Shown here: piece by piece, positions 43,499 to 52,651 of the stretch
Layout: each line of letters starts with the position of its first letter
How positions within the stretch are numbered: the stretch's first letter is position 1
DNA from: Streptomyces sp. V1I1
Lineage (GTDB): Bacteria; Actinomycetota; Actinomycetes; Streptomycetales; Streptomycetaceae
Length of the DNA: 64,000 bases
Direction: 5' to 3'
Assembly: GCF_030817355.1 (NCBI RefSeq)
Contig: NZ_JAUSZH010000001.1
Coordinates: 5,208,501-5,272,500, forward strand
Translations under genes and position numbers: made by a program
Notes under the pieces: generated by a model
The model's input: only the letters and a program-made list of their open reading frames with translations
The model's database searches: none
Told to the model about the DNA's origin: nothing

Positions 43499-44899
43499 AT
43501 GAGATGGGCGCTGGTCAAGGTCTCGCTGGCCGTCACCGCCATGGTCGTGGTCGCCTTCGCGATACCCCTCGGGCTCGTCATCAAGGAGATGGCCAGGGAC
43601 CGGGCCTTCTCCAACGCCGAGCGGCAGGCCGCCGCCATCGGCCCCACCCTCTCCATCACCGCCGACCGCGATCCGCTGGAGCGGGCGGTGATGTCCACCC
43701 AGGCCGGATCGGCCGGGCGGATGGCCGTGCACATCCCGGCCTCCGGCGAGCCGGGCAGCCAGCCGGTGAACATCGGCACCCGCCGGGCCACCCAGAAGGA
43801 CCTGGCGACCACGCAGCGGCTCGGCCGCGCCTCCATCACCGAAGTGACCGGCGGCTCCGCGTTGCTCCAGCCCACCGCGATCAGCACCGGACAGATCGCC
43901 GTCGTCGAGGTGTTCGTGCCGGAGGGCGAGGTATCCAACGGCGTGGACACCGCCTGGCTGGTGCTCGCCGGTGTCGGCATCGCGCTGATCGTCGGCTCGG
44001 TCGCGGTCGCCGACCGGCTCGGCATCCGCATGGTGCAGCCCGCCCAGCGCCTCGCGGGCGCGGCGCACGACCTGGGCGAGGGCAAGCTGGGGGCGCGTGT
44101 CCCCGAGGAGGGGCCGACCGAGCTGCGTTCCGCCGCGATCGCCTTCAACTCCATGGCGGACCAGGTGGTCCAGCTCCTCGCCAATGAGCGCGAGCTGGCA
44201 GCCGACCTGTCGCACCGGCTGCGTACGCCGCTCACCGTGCTGCGCCTCAACGCCGCCTCGCTCGGCGACGGACCCGCCGCCGACCAGACCAGGGCCGCGG
44301 TCGAGCAGCTGGAGCGCGAGGTCGACACGATCATCCGCACGGCGCGCGAGGCCAAGCCGCAGACCGCGTCGCCCGGCCCCGGAGCGGGCTGCGACGCCTC
44401 CGAGGTTGTCCGGGAGCGGATGGACTTCTGGTCGGCTCTGGCGGAGGACGAGGGCCGCGAGGTGCGGGTCGCGGGCGTCGACCGTCCCGTACGCATCCCG
44501 GTCGCGCGCCCCGAACTGGCCGCCGCGCTCGACGCGTTGCTCGGCAATGTCTTCCGGCACACCCCGGAAGGCACGGCCTTCTCGGTCGACGTACACAACG
44601 GCGGGGACGCGGTCATCGTGCTGGTGTCGGACGCGGGCCCGGGCATCACCGACCCGGAGGCGGCGATGGCCCGCGGCAACAGCGGGGGCAGGGACGGCTC
44701 GACGGGGCTCGGCCTGGACATCGTGCGCAGGGTGGCGGAGTCGACGGGCGGGGACGTGCGGATAGGCAGCTCGGTGCTCGGCGGCACGGAGGTGCGGATC
44801 TGGATCGGGCTCGACCCGCGCGAGGGGCTGCCGGGGGAGCGGAGACGGGGCCACCGGGGAACGGTCAGACGCCGCAAGGGCGTCCGCCTGATGAAGTGA
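43499..44899 (+). CDS. HAMP-domain sensor histidine kinase
   Basis: 466 residues. Two membrane helices (about 8-28 and 152-172) flank an extracytoplasmic sensor of about 120 residues. HAMP (about 173-228) is followed by the HisKA box ELAADLSHRLRTPL with His239, the N-box LLGNVFRHTP, and G boxes SDAGPGI and GSTGLGLDIV. It phosphorylates the regulator encoded upstream. The basic C-terminal tail (RRRGHRGTVRRRKG) is unusual. The signal is unknown; the chitinase gene downstream is separated by its own DasR-like control region. Confidence 0.92.
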   Translation: MRWALVKVSLAVTAMVVVAFAIPLGLVIKEMARDRAFSNAERQAAAIGPTLSITADRDPLERAVMSTQAGSAGRMAVHIPASGEPGSQPVNIGTRRATQKDLATTQRLGRASITEVTGGSALLQPTAISTGQIAVVEVFVPEGEVSNGVDTAWLVLAGVGIALIVGSVAVADRLGIRMVQPAQRLAGAAHDLGEGKLGARVPEEGPTELRSAAIAFNSMADQVVQLLANERELAADLSHRLRTPLTVLRLNAASLGDGPAADQTRAAVEQLEREVDTIIRTAREAKPQTASPGPGAGCDASEVVRERMDFWSALAEDEGREVRVAGVDRPVRIPVARPELAAALDALLGNVFRHTPEGTAFSVDVHNGGDAVIVLVSDAGPGITDPEAAMARGNSGGRDGSTGLGLDIVRRVAESTGGDVRIGSSVLGGTEVRIWIGLDPREGLPGERRRGHRGTVRRRKGVRLMK

Positions 44900-44952
44900 C
44901 CGGGACCTTCGGTGGCCGGTTTGTCCTCAATCGCCGGACGGGCTTGGTTGCA

Positions 44953-44968
44953 AGTGGTCTCGACCATT
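44953..44968 (+). promoter_or_regulatory. DasR-like operator upstream of the CBM2-GH18 chitinase
   Basis: AGTGGTCTCGACCATT differs from the palindromic DasR responsive element AGTGGTCTAGACCACT at three positions, one in the centre and two at the right end. It lies about 135 bases before the chitinase start. A fragment of the intergenic palindromic repeat family (gtcctcaatcgccggacggg) sits just upstream at about 44922-44942. Confidence 0.8.
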
Positions 44969-45101
44969 AATCCGTTCCGATGCCCTCCTTAAGGGCGCCC
45001 TAAGAAGCTCAACCCCCGCCCCGAACAGGTCATTTGTCCGTTTCCGGGCCGCTAGCGTGCTGCCACACCCCCACCCCCCGTAACGCAGAGGCAGGCACGC
45101 A

Positions 45102-46586
45102 ATGGGCAGCAGTACGCACCGGCGCAGGGCGAGCGCGAAGACCAAGGCGGTCGGCGCGGTCGTCGCCGCCGCCGTCATCGGCGGCGCGGCGTTCGCCCTC
45201 ACGGGCACCGCGCAGGCCGCAGCCGTAGGCGCCGCGTACACCAAGACGAGTTCCTGGACCGGTGGTTACACCGGCCAGTACGTCATCACCAATGCCACCG
45301 ACAAGGCGCAGTCGGACTGGACGCTCGAGTTCGATCTGCCCGAGGGCACCACGATCGGCTCGCTGTGGAACGGCGAGCACACCGTGAACGGGCAGCACAT
45401 CACCGTGAAGCCCGCGAGCTGGAACAAGGAGCTCGCCCCCGGCAAGTCGGTGACCGTCGGCTTCGTCACCTCCGCGAGCGGTACGGCGACCATCGCCGAC
45501 CCGACCTCCTGTCTCATCAACAAGGTCAAGTGCTCCGTCGACGAGGGCGCGACGCCGCAGCCGAGCGGCCGCCCCACCGAGCAGCCCACACCCACCAAGA
45601 CCCCGAGCCCGACGGCGAGCGCCACGCCCACGCAGAAGCCGACCCCCACCCCGACACCCACCCCCACCGAGACGCCCGGCGGCGGTACGGGCGCGGCCGC
45701 AGGCTTCGCGCCGTACATCGACACCTCGCTCTACCCGGCGTACGACCTGCTGGACACCGTCACGAAGACCGGGGTCAAGGAGTTCAACCTTGCCTTCATC
45801 ACCTCCGGCGGCAGCTGCGCCCCGCTCTGGGGCGGCGTCACCGACCTCGCCAACGACAAGGTCGCGGCCCAGATAGGCGCGCTGCGCGCCAAGGGCGGCG
45901 ACGTCCGGGTCTCCTTCGGCGGCGCGGCCGGCCACGAGCTGGCGCTGAACTGCTCCTCCGCCGACGACCTGGCGAAGGCGTACGGCAAGGTCATCGACGA
46001 GTACAAGCTCACCAAGGTCGACTTCGACATCGAGGGCGCGGCCCTGCCGGACACCGCCGCCAACTCCCGCCGCTCGCAGGCGATCGCGCAGCTCCAGAAG
46101 TCCCACCCGGGCCTCGACGTCTCCTTCACGCTGCCCGTCATGCCCGAGGGGCTGACCCAGCCCGGCGTGGATCTGATCGCCGACGCCAAGAAGAACGGCG
46201 TGAAGGTCGACGCGGTCAACATCATGGCGATGGACTACGGACCTGCCTACAGCGGTGACATGGGCCAGTACGCCATCCAGGCGGCGACCGCTACCCAGGG
46301 CCAGATCAAGGGCGTGCTCGGGCTGTCGGACGCGGCCGCGTGGAAGGCCGTCGCCGTCACCCCGATGATCGGCGTCAACGACGTCGTGACCGAGATCTTC
46401 AAGGTTGACGACGCCACGCAGCTGGTCGACTTCGCCAAGTCCAAGGGTCTGGGCTGGCTGGCCATGTGGTCCTCGACCCGCGACAAGCAGTGCGCGGGCG
46501 GCGAGAAGCCGGCCGCGGATGCGACGTGCAGCTCGATCCTCCAGGAGCCGCTGGCCTTCACGAAGGCGTTCTCCGCCTACAAGTAG
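45102..46586 (+). CDS. Secreted chitinase, CBM2-GH18
   Basis: 494 residues. The signal peptide (about 1-40) ends in TAQAA. A family 2 carbohydrate-binding module (about 45-145) has SSWTGGYTGQYVITNAT and a closing cysteine. A Thr/Pro linker (150-195) leads to a small GH18 domain (about 203-490). The catalytic motif is KVDFDIEG (Asp307, Asp309, Glu311), and MAMDYGPAYSGDM and WLAMWSSTRDKQC mark the rest of the barrel. This architecture is common for Streptomyces chitinases of the ChiC/ChiD-like group. The DasR-like palindrome upstream suggests induction by aminosugars. Confidence 0.92.
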   Translation: MGSSTHRRRASAKTKAVGAVVAAAVIGGAAFALTGTAQAAAVGAAYTKTSSWTGGYTGQYVITNATDKAQSDWTLEFDLPEGTTIGSLWNGEHTVNGQHITVKPASWNKELAPGKSVTVGFVTSASGTATIADPTSCLINKVKCSVDEGATPQPSGRPTEQPTPTKTPSPTASATPTQKPTPTPTPTPTETPGGGTGAAAGFAPYIDTSLYPAYDLLDTVTKTGVKEFNLAFITSGGSCAPLWGGVTDLANDKVAAQIGALRAKGGDVRVSFGGAAGHELALNCSSADDLAKAYGKVIDEYKLTKVDFDIEGAALPDTAANSRRSQAIAQLQKSHPGLDVSFTLPVMPEGLTQPGVDLIADAKKNGVKVDAVNIMAMDYGPAYSGDMGQYAIQAATATQGQIKGVLGLSDAAAWKAVAVTPMIGVNDVVTEIFKVDDATQLVDFAKSKGLGWLAMWSSTRDKQCAGGEKPAADATCSSILQEPLAFTKAFSAYK

Positions 46587-47071
46587 GTCCCACCAAGCCG
46601 CCACCCCCCGGCGGCGCGTCCCGGCCGGACTGCCCCCCACCCGGCCGGGGCGACGGGACCGCTCGGCGCCGGCCTCAGGCAGTCGGCGGGCAGGGCGTCG
46701 ATCCGCCGCAGCCCGCGGTCGCCGGGCGAGCCGTCGATGTGCATCGCCGCCCGGTCGGGCCGGCCCTTGGACCGTACGGTGAAGACGAAGCCGCCGTCGC
46801 CGGCGTACCGCGCCGTCCCGCCCTGCCCGCCCGCGCGCTCGGCGGCGACGCCCTTGACGCAGCTGACGCCCGTGACCTCGTACTCCTGTAGATGCCCCGC
46901 GTCCAGCGTCAGCACCTCGCCGTACCCGTCCACCCGCCACACTCCGGACGGCGGCCGGGCCGGCTCAGCGCCCGCCGGGGCGAGCGGCAGGGCCATGCCC
47001 GCGGTGACAGCCAGCAGCGCGGCCGCCGCGACGGTCCTGCAGATGGTGCCCGATCCACTCCTGAGCTGCAT
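46577..47071 (-). CDS. Secreted protein resembling only the N-terminus of S41 peptidases
   Basis: 164 residues with a signal peptide (about 1-35). The segment VWRVDGYGEVLTLDAGHLQEYEVTGVSC resembles the N-terminal domain that precedes the catalytic part of actinobacterial S41 (tricorn-like) peptidases. After LPADCLRPAP the protein ends within 30 Gly/Arg-rich residues instead of continuing into the PDZ and protease domains. It overlaps the end of the convergent chitinase by ten bases. It is either a truncated remnant or a free-standing domain protein. The reading frame itself is intact. Confidence 0.6.
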   Translation of the reverse strand: MQLRSGSGTICRTVAAAALLAVTAGMALPLAPAGAEPARPPSGVWRVDGYGEVLTLDAGHLQEYEVTGVSCVKGVAAERAGGQGGTARYAGDGGFVFTVRSKGRPDRAAMHIDGSPGDRGLRRIDALPADCLRPAPSGPVAPAGWGAVRPGRAAGGWRLGGTYL

Positions 47072-47221
47072 GGTCAGTGCCTTCCCCGTACGTCGTCGAT
47101 CTCGTACCACCACGATCGGCTCGACGCGTCTTCCGGAACATCCCGCTGTCCGGTCAGTGCGGGGTGGGGAAAACCCCCGCGGCCATTGAGTGGTGCAAGC
47201 CGTCAGTCCGTACTGAAGGGC

Positions 47222-47665
47222 ATGAAGGACACGGTTGCCCCCATCACTCCCATCACCGCCAAAATCCGCCAGGCGCCGCGCAGGGCCGCGTTCTTCGATG
47301 TGGGCGGCACGCTGGTGCGGCAGGCACTGTGGAACGAGCCCGGACTCGCCGCGTATCTGCGGCACGCGGTGGCGGGCGATCTGATGGTGCTGGTCTCCAG
47401 CTCCCCGCTGCCCGTGGTGGCCCCGCTGGCGGCGCGACTCGGCGCGGACGAGATGCTCACCTGCATGCGGGGCCACGGCAAGGGGTACGCGGCGCGCACG
47501 CTGATGCGGGAGTACGGCTTCGACCCGGCGGACTGCCACGCGTACGCGGACGAGGCGGCCGACCTCGCCCTGCTGACCGAGGTCGGCAACCCGGTGGTCG
47601 TGGGCGATGACCCCGTGCTGCTGAGTCACGCCCGACGGGGTACGTGGCCGGTGCTCAGCGAGTGA
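47222..47665 (+). CDS. Short HAD-like hydrolase with altered motif I
   Basis: 147 residues. The fold is HAD type: motif I is FFDVGGTLV, motif [10 protein letters not shown], a Lys in HGKGYAA and motif [13 protein letters not shown]. The second Asp of the DxD pair, which acts as acid/base in phosphatases, is Gly here, so ordinary phosphatase activity is doubtful. The cap seen in relatives of about 220 residues is almost absent. It is convergent with the beta-glucosidase gene, with an 11-base overlap. Function unknown. Confidence 0.75.
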   Translation: MKDTVAPITPITAKIRQAPRRAAFFDVGGTLVRQALWNEPGLAAYLRHAVAGDLMVLVSSSPLPVVAPLAARLGADEMLTCMRGHGKGYAARTLMREYGFDPADCHAYADEAADLALLTEVGNPVVVGDDPVLLSHARRGTWPVLSE

Positions 47666-49073
47666 GGTCGCCGGCCGGCGGCTCCGGGAGCACCCCGGAC
47701 CGGGCCAGCGCCGCGTACCAGTGCGCGCTCGACTTGGGCGTACGGGCCAGCGTCTCGTAGTCCACGTACACCGCGCCGAAGCGCTTGCCGTAGCCGTAGG
47801 ACCATTCGAAGTTGTCCATCAGCGACCAGAGGAAGTACCCGCGCACATCCGCGCCGTCGGCGATCGCGCGGTGAACGGCGGAGAGATGGCCGTGCAGATA
47901 GCGGATGCGGTCGGGGTCGTGGACCGAGCCGTCCGCCGCGGGCTTGTCGACGTACGCCGCACCGTTCTCGGTGATCACCAGCGGCAGGCCCGGGGCCTCG
48001 CGGGTGTAGTGCAGCAGCAGGTCGTAAAGGCCGGTCGGGTCGATGGACCAGCCCATCTCCGTGCGCTCGCCCGGCGGCTGGTGGAAGGAGACCGAGTCCG
48101 CGCCGGGCCAGGGGGAGTGCTTGCTCGCGCCGTGGCCGTCGCTGCGGGGGCGATTGTCAGTGGCAGCCGATACAACTGCAGGTGCGTAGTAATTCAGTCC
48201 GAGCGAGTCCAGGGGGTGCTTGATGACGGCCAGATCGTCGCCGTGGACGAACGACCAGTCGGTCAGGGCCGCGGTGTCCGCGAATAGGTCCTGCGGATAC
48301 GTGCCCTTGAGCATCGGGTCCGCGAAGATGCGGTTCGCGAGCGCGTCGATACGGCGGCGCGCGTCCAGGTCCGCGGGGCTCTGGCTGCTCGCTCTGACCA
48401 CGCTCGGGTTGAGGCTGACGGAGAGCTGGGCGCCGGCGGGTAGGGCGGAGCGCAGCGCCTGGGCGGCCAGCCCGTGGCCGAGGTTGAGATGGTGTGCGGC
48501 GCGCAGCGCGGCGACCGGGTCGGTGCGGCCCGGCGCGTGGACTCCGGAGCCGTACCCGAGAAAGGCGCTGCACCAGGGCTCGTTGAGGGTGGTCCACATA
48601 TCCACGCGGTCGCCGAGCGCGTCCGCGACGATACGGGCGTAGTCGGCGAAGCGGTGCGCGGTGTCCCGCTCGGGCCAGCCCCCCGCCGTCTCCAGCTCCT
48701 GGGGCAGATCCCAGTGGTAGAGGGTGAGCACCGGACGGATGCCGTGGTCGAGCAGATCGTCGACGAGGCCCCGGTAGAAGTCGAGGCCGCGCCGGCCGGC
48801 GGGGCCGCGGCCGGTGGGCTGCACCCGGGACCAGGAGACGGAGAAGCGGTACGCGTTGACGCCGAGGCCCGCCATCAGCGCGACGTCGTCGGCGCGGTGG
48901 TGGAAGTGGTCGACCGCCGTGTCCCCGGTGTCACCGCCCTCCACCTTGCCGGGCGTATGGCTGAAGGTGTCCCAGATCGACGGCGTGCGGCCGCCCTCCC
49001 GTACAGCGCCCTCGATCTGGTACGCGGCGGTCGCGGTGCCCCACAGGAAGACCGGCGGAAAGGTCATGGACAT
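47655..49073 (-). CDS. bglC: GH1 beta-glucosidase of the cellobiose operon
   Basis: 472 residues. Glycoside hydrolase family 1: N-terminal [14 protein letters not shown], acid/base Glu in TLNEPW and nucleophile Glu in VITENGA. No signal peptide, so it cleaves imported cellobiose and cello-oligosaccharides to glucose in the cytoplasm. ATG at 49073 follows TGGGAG; ATG 49067 is close behind. It is the last gene of cebE-cebF-cebG-bglC, separated from cebG by a short repeat-filled spacer. Confidence 0.94.
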   Translation of the reverse strand: MSMTFPPVFLWGTATAAYQIEGAVREGGRTPSIWDTFSHTPGKVEGGDTGDTAVDHFHHRADDVALMAGLGVNAYRFSVSWSRVQPTGRGPAGRRGLDFYRGLVDDLLDHGIRPVLTLYHWDLPQELETAGGWPERDTAHRFADYARIVADALGDRVDMWTTLNEPWCSAFLGYGSGVHAPGRTDPVAALRAAHHLNLGHGLAAQALRSALPAGAQLSVSLNPSVVRASSQSPADLDARRRIDALANRIFADPMLKGTYPQDLFADTAALTDWSFVHGDDLAVIKHPLDSLGLNYYAPAVVSAATDNRPRSDGHGASKHSPWPGADSVSFHQPPGERTEMGWSIDPTGLYDLLLHYTREAPGLPLVITENGAAYVDKPAADGSVHDPDRIRYLHGHLSAVHRAIADGADVRGYFLWSLMDNFEWSYGYGKRFGAVYVDYETLARTPKSSAHWYAALARSGVLPEPPAGDLTR

Positions 49074-49092
49074 CGGTGAGCTCCCAACATGT

Positions 49093-49152
49093 GCGTAGGA
49101 ACGTATGCGCAGGTACGAATGCATAGGTACGAATGCATAGGTACGGGAATGC
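49093..49152. repeat. Four tandem 14-16 bp units between cebG and bglC
   Basis: Units of the type (at)aggtacgaatgc are repeated four times with small changes, two central copies being exact. On the minus strand they form the leader of bglC. They could allow copy-number change in the untranslated spacer. Confidence 0.7.
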
Positions 49153-49161
49153 GAGGAGGTG

Positions 49162-50091
49162 TCAGCCCTTGACCGCGCCCTGCATGATGCCGCCGACGAT
49201 GTGCTTGCCGAAGACGACGAAGGCGATCAGCAGCGGAAGGGTGCCAAGCAGCGCGCCCGCCATGATCACCGACTGGTCGGGGATATAGCCGCGGCCGAGC
49301 CCGGTCAGCGCCACCTGCACGGTGGGGTTGCCGTTCTGGGTCAGCGCGATGATCGGCCAGAAGAAGTCGTTCCAGGCCATGACGAAGGTCAGCATCCCGA
49401 GCACCGCCATCGCGGGCCGCGCAGCGGGGAGGACGACGTGCCACACCACGCGCCAGCTGCTCGCGCCGTCCACCCGCGCCGCCTCGATCAGCTCGGTGGG
49501 CAGCGCCTCGATCAGGTACTGCCGCATGAAGAACACCCCGAAGGCGCTGACCAGGGTGGGCAGGATGACGGACTGCAGCTGGTCGGTCCAGGACAGCTCG
49601 GCGATGAGCATGTACAGGGGTACGACGCTGAGCTGCGGCGGCACCATCATCGTGCCGATCACCAACAGGAGCAGGAGGTTCTTGAAGCGGAAGCGGAGTT
49701 TGGCGAAGGCGAAGCCGGCGAGGGTCGAGAAGAGCACGGTCCCGGCCGCGATCGACCCGGCGACGATCGTGGTGTTGAGCAGGGCGGTGCCCATGTTGGC
49801 GTCGGTCCAGGCGATCTCGAGATTTTTGAAGAGATTGCTGCCGAACCAGAAGGGCGGGGGAGTCTGCGCGAGCCGGGAGCTGTTGCGGGAGGCGGCGACT
49901 GCCGTCCACACCAGAGGAAAGAGGGAACCGACCGTGAACACGATCAGCACGGCATAGGTGATCCGGCCGCCATGCAGCTGACGTCCGGCACGTTTGGCGC
50001 CTCGGGCGCCTCCGGCACCTCCGGTGCGGCCTGTGTCTCCGGCGCGACCGGCGCGGCCTTTGGCGCGCTTGGCGCTGAGCAGTGTCGTCAT
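49162..50091 (-). CDS. cebG: Cellobiose/cellotriose ABC permease CebG
   Basis: 309 residues, six membrane helices. The EAA loop [21 protein letters not shown] is clear. A basic N-terminal tail of about 40 residues rich in Gly/Arg/Ala precedes the first helix. It follows cebF after 11 bases. With CebF it forms the channel and, as in Streptomyces generally, should use the shared ATPase MsiK encoded elsewhere, since no ATPase gene is present here. Confidence 0.92.
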   Translation of the reverse strand: MTTLLSAKRAKGRAGRAGDTGRTGGAGGARGAKRAGRQLHGGRITYAVLIVFTVGSLFPLVWTAVAASRNSSRLAQTPPPFWFGSNLFKNLEIAWTDANMGTALLNTTIVAGSIAAGTVLFSTLAGFAFAKLRFRFKNLLLLLVIGTMMVPPQLSVVPLYMLIAELSWTDQLQSVILPTLVSAFGVFFMRQYLIEALPTELIEAARVDGASSWRVVWHVVLPAARPAMAVLGMLTFVMAWNDFFWPIIALTQNGNPTVQVALTGLGRGYIPDQSVIMAGALLGTLPLLIAFVVFGKHIVGGIMQGAVKG

Positions 50092-50102
50092 CGTCGTACC
50101 CC

Positions 50103-51107
50103 CTACGCGCCCTTGCTCAGCAGGCGGGCGAGCAGCCAGTTCACCGCGCCGATCACCAGCAGGATCAGGAACATCGACCAGGCGATCGCCGAGGCCCGGC
50201 CGAGGTGGAGATTCACCCAGCCCTGCTCGTACAGATAGAGCCCGAGCGTCTGGAACTGATGGTCGGCGCCGCCGGTCGCGCCCGCGCTGCCGTTGAACAG
50301 CAGTGGCTCGCCGAACAGTTGGGTCGCGCCGATCGTCGAGACCACACAGGTGAACAGGATCGTGTGCCGCAGCGAGGGGACGGTGACATGGATGAACTGC
50401 TGCAGGCGAGAGGCCCCGTCGAGCGCGGCCGACTCGTACAGATCGTTCGGGATGGCCTGCATCGCGGCCAGATAGATCAGCGCGTTGTACCCCGTCCACC
50501 GCCAGATCACGATCGTGGAGACGGCCAGCTGGGAGGTCCATTCGCCGTTCTGCCAGTCGATGTTGTCGATGCCGACCAGTCCGAGCGCCCAGTTGATCAT
50601 TCCGTAGTCGCGTCCGAAGAGGAGGACGAAGACAAGCGTCGCGGCGGCCACTGAGGTGGCGTACGGAGTCAGCGCGGCCACCCGGAAGAACATCGAGCCG
50701 CGCAGCCGGTAGTTCAGCAGATGCGCGATGCCCAGCGCGATGAGCAGCTGCGGCACGGTGGAGATCAGGCCGATGGTGACGGTGTTCTTCAGAGCGTTCC
50801 AGAAGAACTCGTCCTCGAGCAGGCGGGAGAAGTTGCGCAGCCCCACCCACTCCATGTCGGTGGGCGCGGTCAGTTCCACCCGGTGGAGCGAGGCCCAGCC
50901 GGTGTAGAGCAGCGGAAAGAGCCCGAAGGCCAGGAAGAACACGAAGAACGGCGCCACAAAGGCGTACGGACTCCACTTGACGTCCAGCCGGTAGCGGCGG
51001 CTGCGCCGGGCCCGGCGGCGATCGTCGGCCGCGCCGTCGGACCGGTCGCGTGGGGCCGCGCCCTCCTCCCCCTGGGAGGGCGCGGCGGCCGGTGCGTCAC
51101 TCGCCAT
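50103..51107 (-). CDS. cebF: Cellobiose/cellotriose ABC permease CebF
   Basis: 334 residues. A cytoplasmic N-terminal tail rich in Arg and Asp (about 1-48) is followed by six helices and the EAA loop YESAALDGASRLQQFIHVTVP. ATG at 51107 lies five bases past the cebE stop, so the genes are tightly linked. Confidence 0.92.
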   Translation of the reverse strand: MASDAPAAAPSQGEEGAAPRDRSDGAADDRRRARRSRRYRLDVKWSPYAFVAPFFVFFLAFGLFPLLYTGWASLHRVELTAPTDMEWVGLRNFSRLLEDEFFWNALKNTVTIGLISTVPQLLIALGIAHLLNYRLRGSMFFRVAALTPYATSVAAATLVFVLLFGRDYGMINWALGLVGIDNIDWQNGEWTSQLAVSTIVIWRWTGYNALIYLAAMQAIPNDLYESAALDGASRLQQFIHVTVPSLRHTILFTCVVSTIGATQLFGEPLLFNGSAGATGGADHQFQTLGLYLYEQGWVNLHLGRASAIAWSMFLILLVIGAVNWLLARLLSKGA

Positions 51108-51112
51108 ACCGG

Positions 51113-52426
51113 TCACTGGTCCAGCGCGTTGTCGATCGCCTTCACGGCCGCGTCCCACCCCTGCTGGGAGGACCGGCCCTTCTGGTCGACCTGGAGCATG
51201 CCGATGTCCGCCAGGTTCTGCGCGATGATCAGGTCCTTCGGCCCGATGATCTGGACCGGCACTCCCTCGGCTGCCTTCGAGAAGATCTGTCCGATGGGCG
51301 CGCCGGCGAAGTAGGCGTGCTTGGCGCCGGAGACTTCGGGCAGGGAGTACGCGGCCTTGGCGCTCGGGAAGCTGCCGCGCTCGGCGAAGAGCTTTGCCTG
51401 CTGCTCGGGCGCGGTCAGCCAGGCCGCGAGCTTCGCCGCCTCGTCCTTGTTCTTGCCCGCATCGGGGACGGTCAGGAAGGAGCCGCCCCAGTTGCTGGGC
51501 TTGGGCGCCGCGGCCACGTCCCACTTGTCCTTGCCCGCGGCCCCGCCCTTGTCCTGGATGTAGCCGAGCATCCAGGCCGGGCAGGAGACGGTAGCGAACG
51601 TGCCGTTCGCGAAGCCCTGGTCCCAGGCCGGCGTGAACTGCTGGAACTTACCGGTCAGACCCTCCGTCGCGAACTGGGCCGCGATGTCCCAGGCCTCCTT
51701 CACGGCCGGGTTGGCCTTGTAGACGATCTTGCCGTCTTTGTCGTAGAAGCGGTTCTCGTTGCTGCCGGTGATCGCCGCCATCACTCCGGAGGCGGAGTCC
51801 ACGAACGCCGTCCTCTTCGGCGCTTTCGCCTTGAACTGCTTGCCCGTGTCGAGGTACTTGTTCCAGTCGCCCGCCCACAGCTTGCCGACTGCCTCCCGGT
51901 CGGTGGGCAGCCCGGCCTTGGCGAAGAGGTCCTTGCGATAGCAGATGCCCTGCGGACCGATGTCGGTGCCGAGCGCGATCGTCTTGCCGTCCTTGGTGGT
52001 GGCCTGCGCCCACTTCCAGGGCAGGAACGCGTCCTTCTGGACCCCCTCGGTCTTGCCCAGGTCGACCAGCTTGCCCGCCTGCGTCGCGGTTATCTCGGCG
52101 ATGTTGTTGACCTCGACGGCCTGGATGTCGGCGAGACCGCTGCCGCTGCCCAGATGCGTCAGCAGCTGCGGGTAGTAGTTCTCGTTCCGCTCGATCGAGG
52201 TCTGCTTGATCTCGATGTTCTTGTTGAGCTTCATGTACTCGTCGTAGAGGCCGGCCTCCTTGAGACCGAAGGCGCCGAAGACCCCCACCGTGAGCGTGGT
52301 CCTGCCCTTGCCTCCCCCGCCGCCGTTCGACGCACTGCCGGTGGGTTCGTCGCTGTCCTCGGCACAGCCGGCCAGCAGACCGGCGCCGAGCGCGGCGACG
52401 ACCGCGAGGATTACTGCCCTGCGCAT
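51113..52426 (-). CDS. cebE: Cellobiose/cellotriose-binding lipoprotein CebE
   Basis: 437 residues. The lipoprotein signal ends in LLAGC. The extracellular binding protein (family 1) fold follows, with LADIQAVEVNNIAEI and a FATVSCPAWMLGYI segment typical of CebE. AAGGAGGAC precedes the ATG. It captures cellobiose and cellotriose released by cellulases. The CebR box lies about 120 bases upstream. Confidence 0.93.
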   Translation of the reverse strand: MRRAVILAVVAALGAGLLAGCAEDSDEPTGSASNGGGGGKGRTTLTVGVFGAFGLKEAGLYDEYMKLNKNIEIKQTSIERNENYYPQLLTHLGSGSGLADIQAVEVNNIAEITATQAGKLVDLGKTEGVQKDAFLPWKWAQATTKDGKTIALGTDIGPQGICYRKDLFAKAGLPTDREAVGKLWAGDWNKYLDTGKQFKAKAPKRTAFVDSASGVMAAITGSNENRFYDKDGKIVYKANPAVKEAWDIAAQFATEGLTGKFQQFTPAWDQGFANGTFATVSCPAWMLGYIQDKGGAAGKDKWDVAAAPKPSNWGGSFLTVPDAGKNKDEAAKLAAWLTAPEQQAKLFAERGSFPSAKAAYSLPEVSGAKHAYFAGAPIGQIFSKAAEGVPVQIIGPKDLIIAQNLADIGMLQVDQKGRSSQQGWDAAVKAIDNALDQ

Positions 52427-52544
52427 TGCGTCCTCCTTGTGCCCTGACGTGCCGACCCCCCGGCCAACTGGCGTGCAGCGCAGTGCCGTTGATGCTCCGC
52501 GGCTCGGGCGGGGAACGTGCGGGTTGTGTATGAGTCAGGTACGG

Positions 52545-52558
52545 TGGGAGCGCTCCCA
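52545..52558. promoter_or_regulatory. CebR box (perfect 14-bp palindrome)
   Basis: TGGGAGCGCTCCCA matches the CebR operator consensus exactly. It lies between the divergent cebE and cebR genes (about 120 and 93 bases from the starts), so one site can govern both transcripts. CebR leaves the site on binding cellobiose. I find no second copy before bglC or the cslZ gene. Confidence 0.93.
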
Positions 52559-52651
52559 TATGTGATGTGTTGAAGGGTCGCCGCTCCCTGAGGGGGTGTC
52601 AAGGCACCCGGCACGTTATGTTCTCGGACGGGGAAGCCTGGGGAGGCGGAC

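Noticed and set aside
42371..44854. An 827-codon open frame on the minus strand opposite the OmpR two-component genes
   Set aside because: It is the mirror of two clear plus-strand genes, has Arg/Gly/His-biased composition and no recognisable domain. High GC removes stop codons from such frames.
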